NCBI GenBank assembly: GCA_037367355.1
Contig: CM074696.1
Span: 558,001-622,000, forward strand
Reading direction: 5' to 3'
From: Neoscytalidium dimidiatum
Taxonomy: Eukaryota; Ascomycota; Dothideomycetes; Botryosphaeriales; Botryosphaeriaceae
DNA: 64,000 bases
Shown: in pieces, positions 11,836 to 21,795 of the stretch
Numbering within the stretch: position 1 is the first letter of the stretch
Layout: each line of letters starts with the position of its first letter
Notes under the pieces: model-generated
Told to the model about the DNA's origin: nothing
Databases searched by the model: none
Seen by the model: the letters and a program-made list of their open reading frames with translations, nothing else
Made by a program: the position numbers and the translations under genes

Positions 11836-12150
11836 GTGTACGGAAATGGTTCGAGTCACCGCTTCAAGAAAATGATATATCTGTCTCATTGGCGCCGTTT
11901 CCTTATCACAGGAAAGGGCTACTGCGGCATTGGACCTGAGACAAGCATATGTAGCGACCAAGTATGTGTATTGCTCGGCGCTGCAACCCCTTTTGTCCTT
12001 CGCACCGGCAGTGATGGTAAGACGAGGCTTAATGGAGAATGCTACGTCTATGATCTCATGGATGGAGATGCCATTGAGTTATGGAGGAAACGCGAACTGA
12101 AAGATAAGACCTTCACGCTGTCATGGTTTCCGAAACTTGTCCAGAAGTAA
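11836..12150 (+). pseudogene. C-terminal fragment of a HET-domain protein
   Basis: A single open frame of 104 codons contains HWRRFLITGKGYCGIGPETS, VCVLLGAATPFVLR and GECYVYDLMDGDAIE. These match the conserved C-terminal region of fungal heterokaryon-incompatibility (HET) proteins (consensus ..R.FF.T..GY.GLGP, D.VCVL.G...P.VLRP, GECYVHG.M.GEA). The HET domain itself, which should lie several hundred codons upstream, is absent; the upstream sequence is the J-domain relic and AT-rich DNA with stops. It is therefore a fragment, although this part shows no internal stop. HET proteins control cell fusion incompatibility between genetically different hyphae. Confidence 0.65.
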
Positions 12151-12833
12151 ATTGAATTCTATTTCGTCTTGTCCGGAATTGAAGCCTTTGTGAGCTATAC
12201 CTTTGACCGGCCCCAACGTGAGATAAGACTGTACCAACAGAACGAGCTCATACTCTGGTGGCGCTATGTCAATTCCACGATGGATTGGCCAAACCTTATT
12301 GGAGACCACAACGTTCAGTGCTTCGAGTAGACAATGCGGCTGGTAAGGCGAATCGTACGGGTAGCCTGTTGGTCGCGACGCGTTAAGCGCTATGTCCACC
12401 TTTTCAAGATCTGGTGATGATTGAAGCCGTGGCACCATGCCTGAGAATTGCGGTCACAGAAATGTGCATGGACACGAAAGGCAATGTTGAATATGCGATA
12501 GTGCGTCCCAGATTGGACGTTATGAGCGTTTCTGGAACGAAAGTTGAGCCGTTCGGCGAGGGAATCTTTTGAGTACGAGAAAAGGTGCGAGGAGTTGCAC
12601 GGTGGGAACTGTGCGCGGAGGGTAGTACAGGACTAGATGAGCAGACCTCAGTTTCACGCCCATCGTGACAAGGAGCAACGTGTATCATAGAATTACTTAA
12701 TTTCATGTTGAAGTGGTATCAAGCTCCTCAACGCACGATTGACACTGCATCATCATGAGCTGCGGAAAGGAGGATAGTCGTGCTTGGCATACTTACTTTG
12801 CTGCAAAATTTGCCAGTTTTCGGAAAAGTAAAA
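12151..12833. other. intergenic, two unassigned minus-strand frames
   Basis: Minus-strand frames at 12438-12121 and 12706-12404 (about 100 codons each) have no recognisable motif and overlap the HET fragment end or each other. I do not call them genes. Confidence 0.35.
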
Positions 12834-13966
12834 TTAGTCAGAATCGTCACACAGATCAATAATCTCCACGGGCCCTGTCCTCTGCCGCTTGCGAGAAGGC
12901 CCATCGGTGACTTCCATGTCGGAGTCTACCTCACTAGACACGCTGGGCAGGGTGAACATGCTACTGCTTTCCCTTTCTCTCTTCATCTCTAGCTTGACGG
13001 TCTGCTGCGCAGCTTCCCGTTCCTGCGGTATTCTCTATCAGCTTTAACAGCAGCAGTAATTCAGGTGATCTTGGTCATACCCTTTGCCGTCGCACAAGCT
13101 CACGTAATTCTTCGGGAGTTAGCTCCTCGATAGGCCGCTCTTCTAACGGAACAGGTGTTGGCGATCGGGGGATGATGCATTCCGCCTGCAGCGCCTTTCG
13201 TGATCGGTATCGGAAGGTAAAAATTGCGAATGGATGCCTCTTTCCATCCACGTAATCTTCGTATTCAAAGTCCCATGTCATCCAAGCACTGCTATTTCTC
13301 GCTTTACCCAAGCTGAAAGATGTCAATGTCGAGAATGCCTTGGGAAGATCGAGAAATTACCTTGCTTGGTGTGATACGGCTCGGCCTTTTAGTGCCTTTT
13401 CGGGAACTTTATCGATGGTACTGAAGGACTTTCTGCTTCCTTCTCCTACAGACGGTACTGCTCTGCCCCGGTAGAATTTGACGGTAATCTCTCCAAGTAG
13501 GTCGAGCTTCTCTTTTAGTCCCTTTATTGCAGCGCTCTGACCGGCCTCGTCTGAACGGACGTGAGTGTTACTGGCACGGAGAGGTCAGAGGCAGAAACAA
13601 CGTACCTATCATCAAATCCGAAAAAACCATTGGCCTTTCTACGTAACGGCCCTTTTCTTTCTTCCATACTCCAGTCATCTTGACGGTAAAGGATTCCAGA
13701 TGCTTCACGGTGTCGGGTCTGAAGATGCGGCCATCTGCGTATTTACCATCCACGTATACTATGCCGTTGATAGCCCAGTTCCGGTACTTAAAGTCAGCGG
13801 CGTGAAAAGTCCACTGGACGGCGAACTCCGCGCCGGAGACTGCTTCGATGTACCTCGTGGCCTGTCTTCTCTCATCATGCTCGTCGTCGTTTGTAAACTC
13901 GTCGGCCGGCTTGCCATTCACGTGGACCTCGACTTCGAGGCCGGGAAAAGTGTCCAAGACCACCAT
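12834..13966 (-). CDS. DUF7918-type nuclear protein with SUMO-interaction-like tail
   Basis: Exons 13966-13606, 13550-13361, 13312-13081 and 13022-12834 give 323 residues; three introns of 48-58 nt keep phase. The start MVVLDTFPGLEVEVHVNGKP and the following TRYIEAVSGAEFAVQW block fit the fungal DUF7918 family, a predicted beta-rich N-terminal domain of unknown function. The middle reads DEAGQSAAIKGLKEKLDLLG and FYRGRAV, also typical. The third exon carries an acidic helix (EELTPEELRELVRRQR). The last exon has a basic, NLS-like RKRQR followed at the C-terminus by VEIIDLCDDSD, a textbook SUMO-interaction-like pattern of hydrophobic residues next to acidic ones. The combination suggests a nuclear regulatory protein, but that is inference. 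Confidence 0.85.
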
Positions 13967-15382
13967 TATTCAGGATTTTCGTATCGTCCGGGTTGGTTGT
14001 CGATGAATGCAGCTCCAAATAATCATAATATTGGCACTACTTGGGGGCCTTTGAAAAGAGGTAACGTGACCACCAGCGCTCACAGAGAACCGGGCAAACG
14101 GTGCCACTTCAGCTGGCACGGCCTACCACTTGAAGTATAAGGTTGCAGAAGCCTGGGTCGATATGAGGCTGAAAGACTAAAAGGGCGGTCCGGATAATGT
14201 GGAGATCCTTTCCCCGCGAACACACGTGTCTCGCAACGCGACCGTGCGGTACCGCGCAACGAGGGGCTTGGAGCACTGCGGAAGCGGTGCGCAAACGATC
14301 CTGGCGCTATATTGTGATCAACCGAGCCTCAGTCCGGAGAGCGACGACGTGAGGTACCCGACGCGCGATACTGGAAGGAGTCGTGAGGGGGAGAGAAACT
14401 TTGGCAAAAGCGCGTCGTCGTGTTTCAGGAGGGATGGAGTCAGGCGCGCGCTCGGCCGGGTTAAGGATATTCCTGCCGAGGCAGCTGGCGCCGGAAACCC
14501 ACCCGGCAAATCCCTGCAGCCTCCACATTTGCCGAATCACCGTCGCTCCCTCGAGCTCATCTCGTGTACATCGCATTTGACACTGTATTTGGTCGCGTTC
14601 TGTCGCAAACATACCACCGCATTTCGACGTCGCGGACACAGCCCGAAATCGCCTGAAACCCGACTACACGCTAGGTACCCGGCGAACAATGTTCCCGCAT
14701 CCGCCCAGCCGAGCGCCTCCTCCAAAGCACAGGCGCAGAGCCATCTGCAACTCGCCCGTCTCCGTTACACTCACCTGAATGACTGGGCTTTCTATCTGCT
14801 AAGTTTCACCTATCAATACCATCTTATATTTAGTTTGATGAGACTGGATCGCTCACCTGCTCCTGTCTTCTGGCATCATCGAAGACCGGGTCTCCAGGGC
14901 AAGTCTCCTGATCGTGCGATGGATTCTGCTTGTGCATCCCTGCCATCAAATTTGCCATCGATAGATACGCGGAGTACGAACAACTGCGCAGCTCTTGGGC
15001 GTGAGTGCGTCCAAGAGCGTACGACATGCAGGCTGAAACGCAGAGCAAGACAATGTAGATCAGGATCAGGATCTCCCACATCTCCAAATCCTCGAGACTA
15101 ATAACGATCCTTCCTCCAGAATCACCACGATGGTTAGCTGGCGGTGTACCTCTCCAGCCCCACTAAAAGAAATGTGAAACATAAGCGCTAAGCAGGTACA
15201 GGAAAAATCGGCCAGTCATTGACATTTAGTTTGGCCGCCAGCGCAATCGCGCAAGCCACTTTAGTGTGGGGGCTAAACAGCAACCCTAATAATAGGCACT
15301 GCTCGCACACCTCAAGCCTCATCTCTTCAGCCTCCTCTCTGCTCCTCCTCTCCTTCTATGCCGCAGCAGCGGCGCCGCAAAA
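13967..15382. promoter_or_regulatory. divergent upstream region of DUF7918 and DUF3433 genes
   Basis: The region separates two divergent genes and must hold both promoters. The last 100 bases before 15383 are rich in C/T (CTCCTCTCTGCTCCTCCTCT), as is common just before fungal start sites. No individual operator can be named. A long plus-strand frame crosses 14199-15101 but has no coding character. Confidence 0.4.
14830..15081 (-). CDS. possible small single-span membrane protein
   Basis: The minus-strand ATG at 15081 opens MWEILILIYIVLLCVSACMS, a good N-terminal membrane helix, followed by YALGRTHAQELRSCSYSAYL and a hydrophilic tail. A GTGAGC donor near 14854 could splice it to a further exon. 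No family is recognised. It may be a real small protein or a chance frame in the intergenic space. Confidence 0.3.
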   Translation of the reverse strand: MWEILILIYIVLLCVSACMSYALGRTHAQELRSCSYSAYLSMANLMAGMHKQNPSHDQETCPGDPVFDDARRQEQVSDPVSSN

Positions 15383-18300
15383 ATGCAGAAGACCGGTAAG
15401 AGAAGTCATTTGTGCGATTTAGTTCTGTATGAGTCTGACTTTGGTTTTAGCAGCTGAGCAGGAGTACATGCTCGGCGAACAAAGTGACGGCTCGCTCAAA
15501 GGCTCTCTCACCACCCAGCGGTCGCCATCGCGGGAATGGGTTCCTACCTGGCTGCGCAAAACCCGCGTCCTACCCGTGGCAGCATGCTGCATCATATTTG
15601 CTGTCGCGCTGGAAGCTCTCGACATCGTGGTTCGCCGACACCATGGCATTCCGGCCGACTCAAAACATACTAGCAGCGTCAACGCTGCTAGATACATCCC
15701 GACTGTCGCCATCGTGACGCTCGGCTTCGCCTGCAAATCCATCGCCAGCGATGTGAAAAAAGTCACCCCATGGTCCAACATGAGTGGTAAATGGTCCAAA
15801 AGCTCACATTCCGTTACTCTCGATTACATCACTAGCATCGAGACTCTCGCTGTAGTCCCTGCCGCCCGGAGGAGACATTGGGCTGTGTTTACTGCATTAC
15901 TTGTTGGCTTCATCTGCGGCGCTCTAGTAGCTGTTGCCAACTCTTTGACATTCATCAATCTTTCTGCATCGTCTTCCGAACCAGCCACCTTCAACAAGGC
16001 AACCACGTTCGACTTTAACGGCGCCCTGGAGGATAAAGCAAGCCTGAATCTTTCGATATCATACTCACACGAGGGCCAGCAGCCATACGCTGCCGTAGCA
16101 GCAGAGAAGCTGCCGAACGGCCAGGCTGCTCCCTGGACTAAAGACAGCTACGTCTTTGAATCGTTCGCCAACACATCCCGGCTCCGGGAAAACGCCACCA
16201 TCGAAGCACCAGTGAAAGCCTTCTACCCCGGTTGGGAATGCCAACCTATCACGTTTGTTCAGGGCCCAGGAATGGACAATCTGAGTTCCAATATCTACTT
16301 CAAGGCAAATACGAGCAAGCAGGCTGGGCTCAACTGTAGCCGAGATATCGAGATAGACTGGCAGGCAGGATTCGATGCAAACAAAAAAACGATCGGATGG
16401 CTGAATGTAACAGCCTGCGGCGATAACGACGAGGACTTACGGCTTATCTCCATTCTCGGCGAGAGGACGAATATCACAAAACCAACTGATTCCGAGACGA
16501 GCTACAACACTACGCTGGTTAGTGTTATGTGTTCACCATCCTTTACTCTCCAGGACTCGATTGTCAGAGTCAACCAGTCCACTGGCGAAGTAATCCAGTA
16601 TGCACTATCGTCAAAGCAGACATCCGTCAATATCCAAACGTCCTTGAATGCCATCTACATCTACCTGAATAATCCCGTAGACGGCCGGAGCCAGGATGCC
16701 TTTTCCGTAAGCGACATCGGGTGGTTGAGCAATGACATGCCTCAGGCCAACGTCACCAATGTTTACCGAGCTGTCGACTATTACGTGAAGATATACTACC
16801 TGGACCCTTTCATGTCTTGGCTCACGGATGACCAGGCTGCGCTGAACATTGAATCCTATCTTGCAGACCCGGGGAAGCTCAAAACAGCCGTGGAGCACCA
16901 GGCCAACAGCATTATGGCCCAAGTAGTCAACTCGCTTGCTCGTGCTAATGTTACGGGGGATGTAGACGGAAAGCTTTGGACTGCTGGGCCTAAGATGCTC
17001 CTCCGTGAGACGTCATTGCGAGCTCTCCAAGCATTTCTCATTCTGATCGCCATTGCGTGTCTCCTCCAAAGCACGCTTCTCAGACCCAAAACTATTCTAC
17101 GCGAGGATCCTGGATCGATTGCGGCAAGGGCCATCGTTCTGGCTTCATCAGCGAAAGGCGTGGAAAAAACTTTCGCACAGGAAGCGGTCTCATCAGACAC
17201 CCACATGGCGCACGCCTTGGGATCCAAGGTCTGGCGCTTACAACCAAGTCTCAACGGCTCCGTCAAGCTTGAGTCAACAAAGAAGGACCAGAATGGACCC
17301 ATGAATCCCGTACCCTCTGATTCATCAGGTAAGCATAACCACGACGGATATCGACCAATAGCCCTCCGGTTCTGGGCGAAGTGGGCCGTCATCGTTGCAA
17401 TTCTGGCCACCATGGCCGCCCTGGCTGTACTGCTAGCACTCTCTCGTGCCCATGACGGTATATGCAAGAATACAAAAGCCGCATCGGATGCGTTCGCATT
17501 CGTGCCCACTGTAGTCTTGCTCCTTTTGGGTTATGCTTGTTCCGGGATCGATGGCTCTGTACGCACCATGGCACCCTACAAAAGTCTCTGGACGGGCTCT
17601 TCAGGAAAGAAGCAACCGCTCTTGTTCAACCTCCGGGATGCTCCGAGCGTTTGGGCGCCCTTCTGTGCTATCAAAAATAAGCTGGGGCTTGCCGTTGCTG
17701 CATCGTCGTTCGCCGTTCTTTTCGTCCCGGCCGTCAAGATCGTTGCTGCCGGTTTGTACAATGTCAAGCTTGTTCAGACGAGCCAGAGCATACAGCCGCT
17801 GATCGACATGAGCTTTGTCGATCATCTGCAGGATACGTTTTCTCTGGCAATAGATACGTCATCCGAGTCCTACAGTTATATGACTGCTGCAGAATCGAAT
17901 ATCACTTTGGACATCAACGCGAATATCCAAACCGCCTCGCAGTACACAGAATGGACGATGAATCCAGACTTCAACATCCCAGTACGGGCTGGTATTATTG
18001 ATAATCTGGTCTTTAGCAATCTCACCAGCATCGGCGACTTCGATACCTCTGACGCAGACCTGTCTTCCGGCGAAATCACAGCCACCGTCCCCGCCATCTC
18101 AGTCGAAGTCACCTGCGACTATGCTCCCATGGTAATCGCTGCATACTACCAGAATTGCACGCGCGGTGAACCCTACTTCACCTTCTACGGCTATTGCGAG
18201 ACAGCCGCCTGCAACAAAACCATGAACGTTACCTCAGACGACACCATGACCTACTTCCTCGAGGGTGAGTCGCAGGCTCCCTGCAACAATGCAAGCAACC

Positions 18301-19370
18301 GCTTCCAAGGGTCAACCTTCCTGCGCTACGACAACGGGTATCAAATCCTACTCGGCGACTACGAATCTATCGGGCGCTACGTTACCAACACCTCCTTTAT
18401 CAACTCGACCTCCACAGTCCCGGTAACCGCGGACATGTTCAACATCACCGCTCTGCCCTCTATACACGCCGCCGTGTGCCACGGCACGCTCACCCACGTC
18501 AACATCTCCACAACCTTCTCCCGCAAAGCCCAAAACGCCACCATCTCCGCATCCTGGAACCCCATCCGCTACGATGCCTCCACCCTCACCCGCATCTCTG
18601 CCATCCCCAACCTGCCCTACTGGCTCGCGCCGCTCGCCAGAACCAAAGCCTGGGACCACTACAACCAATACGACCTCTCGACCGACCGGCCCGGCTCGCT
18701 CGACTCGCCCTCGCTCTGGCCCACGCGCGGCAGCAGCACCTCCTTCTTCGAGCTGCTCGCGTCGCACGCCACGTACGAGGCCCGCAACCTCTCCGCCCTG
18801 CTGTCCCGCGACGCGTTCGTCGCGTCCGCCGCCGCCGTCTACACCTCGTACGCCACCAACATCCTCACCCAGCTGCGCCCCTGGGCCCGCAACGCCAGCG
18901 GCTACGCCGACCCCGTCCCGCTCGCGGCCACGGTCACGTACGGCGAGGAGCGCATCGCGCAGGACGAGGCGTCGACGGTCGCGCTCGAGGCGTGCTTGGG
19001 CGTCATGGCGCTGTGTTTCGTCTGGGTGGCGGTCAGGTTCCCGTCGGGCGCGGTGGTGCCGAAGAATCCGGGGAGCGTGGCGGCGACGGCGAGTCTGGTG
19101 GCCGGGAGCCGGCTTGTGGAGGAGTTGAGGAGGGAGGGGGCTGGGAGTGTGGGGGAGGCGAAGGTGTTGAAGGGCGGGGTGGCCGGGTTGGGGTGGTGGG
19201 AGGTGAGGAAGGGAGAGGGTGAGGGGGAAATGGTGGTGGAGGAGGAGGAGGAGGAGTGGGATGAGGTTGCGGTCGGGGAGAAGGAAGGGATGAGGTGGGG
19301 GATTGATGTTGGTGAAGGGGTAGTGAAGAGGAGTTGGAGGGAGGGCCCGGGAGGGGTGGTTGAGGGCTGA
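15383..19370 (+). CDS. large DUF3433 membrane protein, internally duplicated
   Basis: A 13 nt first exon (15383-15395, MQKT) joins through a 55 nt intron (GTAAGA..TTTTAG, 15396-15450) to one exon 15451-19370, giving 1310 residues. The alternative start at 15429 lies inside this intron. The protein has two similar halves. Each begins with a short tail and hydrophobic helices (first half around WLRKTRVLPVAACCIIFAVA; second half around WAKWAVIVAILATMAALAVL). Each then has a helix with PTV..L.LG(F/Y)AC, a long N-glycosylation-rich extracellular-type region and a closing helix (ALQAFLILIAIACLLQSTLL; ALEACLGVMALCFVWVAVRF). This is the fungal DUF3433 architecture: multi-pass plasma-membrane-type proteins of unknown function. 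The last 110 residues are charged, including a Glu run, and unlike the rest. No frameshift or stop is present in 3.9 kb. Confidence 0.88.
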
Positions 19371-19895
19371 GAGGGGATGTGCATGGGATTTCATTGATAG
19401 TGCTGATTACGACGTTTATGAATTATACCCTGAAGTATAAAAGTTCGTAATTTAACACAGCTTCATTACGGTTGCTGTGCGCCTATTCATGGTTTGGACA
19501 GAGTTCAATATCGACTGGCTAGCTAAGGTTCTCAGGATGATTGGAGACGAGATTGCTGATAGCGAGACCGTGGAGAGACATACACTGTAGACAGTGCCTT
19601 ATCGAAGCATGGTAAATCTCTGTATTATGATTTCACTATTGGAAATCTCTCATCTGCCTCTATCTCATGACACTTTTGTGGAAGATTTAAAGAGAAGTTA
19701 GTCCCCAGAGTGACTGCGCCAATATAGCGCAGAGCAAGTATGCCCTTCATTGAAAGGAAGCAGCTATACCTGATCACGTGAAACTTTGCTTTTATCTACA
19801 AGTGCGAATGCGTAAAACCCTACCACGACCTCTTATTCCACAACCAACGCTGATTCAACAAGGCGACTTTCTGCGACTCCCTACCTCACTTCATC
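19371..19895. other. intergenic, no gene seen
   Basis: Terminator side of the DUF3433 gene and promoter side of the histone-fold gene. A TATAAAA-like sequence lies at about 19436, more than 450 bases before the next start, so its role is unclear. Confidence 0.4.
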
Positions 19896-20527
19896 ATGGA
19901 CGCTCAGCGCCAGATCCACGTCTTCTCTCTCCCGTTCCGTGGACGGCCGCCAACCGAGAGTACGGAAGGCCAGCCCGTAGCTGCAACCGGCGATGATAAC
20001 CAGCAGCATGGTTCTGCAGGCACTTTCACCCAACCTGGCGCTCTGAATTTTAGCTAACAGGACATGACAGGTTCTGCTGATAATAACGCCGGCCCCACTA
20101 CCCCGACTTCCTCCGAGACAGTCTCAACGAACCAATGGGCACCCTCCACCGATACGACACGCCGTCGTCGCCGAATCCGTAAGAAGGAACAGTTTATTTC
20201 GAACAAGTTTGTGAGGAACGTTAGCACCCAGGTTTTTGAAAGCATGGAGACCGAGTATGAGCTTCACCCGGAGAGCATGCGTGCCCTTCGTATGGCGGCT
20301 GAGGAGTACGCCATCCTATTGTTGCGAGAGGCTGGAGTCAGCGCTGAACAACGTGGCCGAGACATTGTCCGTAAGACTCCCTAAATTGTGCTGGGTTAGG
20401 GTTTCGGCATGCTAATGATGACGCAGGATTGGAGGACATTCAGCGCGTGCTACGTGAGCGTGCAGAGGCGGCTTCGAGCGCGGAGATGCCTGCGGGTCTG
20501 GATGAACTTTCGCACGCTTCCACCTAG
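19896..20527 (+). CDS. small divergent histone-fold protein, H3-like
   Basis: Exons 19896-19976, 20061-20370 and 20427-20527 give 163 residues; introns of 84 and 56 nt keep phase and the first has a GCTAAC branch point. The N-terminal 60 residues are Ser/Thr/Asn-rich, followed by a basic patch (TRRRRRIRKKEQ). The core then reads ALRMAAEEYAILLLREAG, RGRDIVRLEDIQRVLRER. These align with histone H3 helix 2 (ALQEAAEAYLVGLFEDT) and loop 2/helix 3 (R..I..KDIQLARRIRGER) with the expected spacing, and NKFVRNVSTQVF occupies the position of helix 1. The canonical H3 tail lysines and PFQR motif are absent, and the C-terminus extends about 20 residues past helix 3. It could be a centromeric H3-like, CENP-T-like or other histone-fold protein. 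Function is not established. Confidence 0.65.
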
Positions 20528-21795
20528 ATAAGAACATGCTGGAGGAGGATATACTTTGACGGAAGGTCAGACACTGTTGGAAGCTGGCAAAACTATTCTT
20601 TCCCCAGTTTTGTGAAGGAAGAGTGGCAGAGGTATGGTCAAGCAAATGCAGAGGGGACCTTCAAATAGTCTCAGCCTCCAGTGGAAAATAACAGCTTGAT
20701 CAAGAACCACGATTTTCTCAGTGAGTACTCCTATGGCCCGTGCTCTGAATAATATCAGTTGACTATACTGTGCACATGCGCTCTTATGTAGGCGTACGGC
20801 GCCTCTATAAGAACCTCGATCTTCTGGCAATACGTCTGCACCTCATACCTCCTCACCTACATCTGCTTCCCTATATCTGACTTCCTTGAGCCGCCGTCAT
20901 CAAAACACTGAGCAGTACCAATTGTGGGAAATACACCCACAGAATCCATTGCACTTACTACGTCTTTCTCAAGATATGGAGCCCTTCAAAGATGAAAAAC
21001 ACACCTCAACCGGCGGCACACCTCCACTCACTTAGAGGCACGGCCAGGATCAGTGTGGTAAAATTTACTTTGCCATTGCAATCAGAGACGACCTAAACAG
21101 CGCCTTCGCAGCTATTGCAGTGGGCCGGGATTGGGAAGAGACTGCGAAGGAGGCCGAGGCGCTGGTGGATCTCGCGCTGGATACTAATAACGACTTCACG
21201 CTTGACGACCACAGATCAAGGTCAACTCTAGAAATATCTCTTCATTGCTTCAGCTATGCATGTTGGAGCAAAAACTCGTATGAATCTGTATTCGTTGTCT
21301 GGCTTGTTCTGTCTGAAAGAGCGGAGGAGCTAAACTACCCAGCGGCGCTAGCGCCGCGCTAAGCGTGCCTGCCATAACAATGCAGGAGGTAGGAGGCAAT
21401 AACTGGCTTGACTATTGGCACCGATGGCGGTCTCTACTGACATGATGGGGGTTTTGCGCATCACAAAACACATTGGAATGTGGTACTAGCGCGCTTCATT
21501 AACAAGCATATGGAAGGCTTGGTCGGGGGTAGGTAGTTTACAATAAGCTGACAGAATTTATAGTGTGCTATATTTTATGTTGTTGCTCTCAACAGTATAC
21601 AATATCTCTAGTTCGATTCCGCAATTTCTCATACCGCTATTGCCCTTTCCTCGAAATCTTGACGAATTCTACTGCTACGTGGACTTAATCCGCGGGCTTG
21701 TTTAGATAGACCCAATATTGCCTGCTTGAATCGAATTCTTGCAGAGATCGATTCTCAACACAACCTAATCAACATGAAAACAACCACACGTAGTC
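20528..21795. other. intergenic, no gene seen
   Basis: Short frames only. A B-box-like GTTCGATTCC at 21609 has no matching A box or cloverleaf around it. Confidence 0.45.

Noticed and set aside
14199..15101. 300-codon plus-strand open frame
   Set aside because: No domain, signal peptide or coherent hydrophobic pattern. It lies in the intergenic space between two divergent genes, and composition explains its openness.
18348..19394. 348-codon minus-strand frame opposite the DUF3433 3' end
   Set aside because: Low-complexity His/Pro/Arg translation of the strand opposite a GC-skewed real exon.
21600..21640. tRNA-like B box (GTTCGATTCC)
   Set aside because: No A box, no acceptor or anticodon stem pairing at the right spacing.
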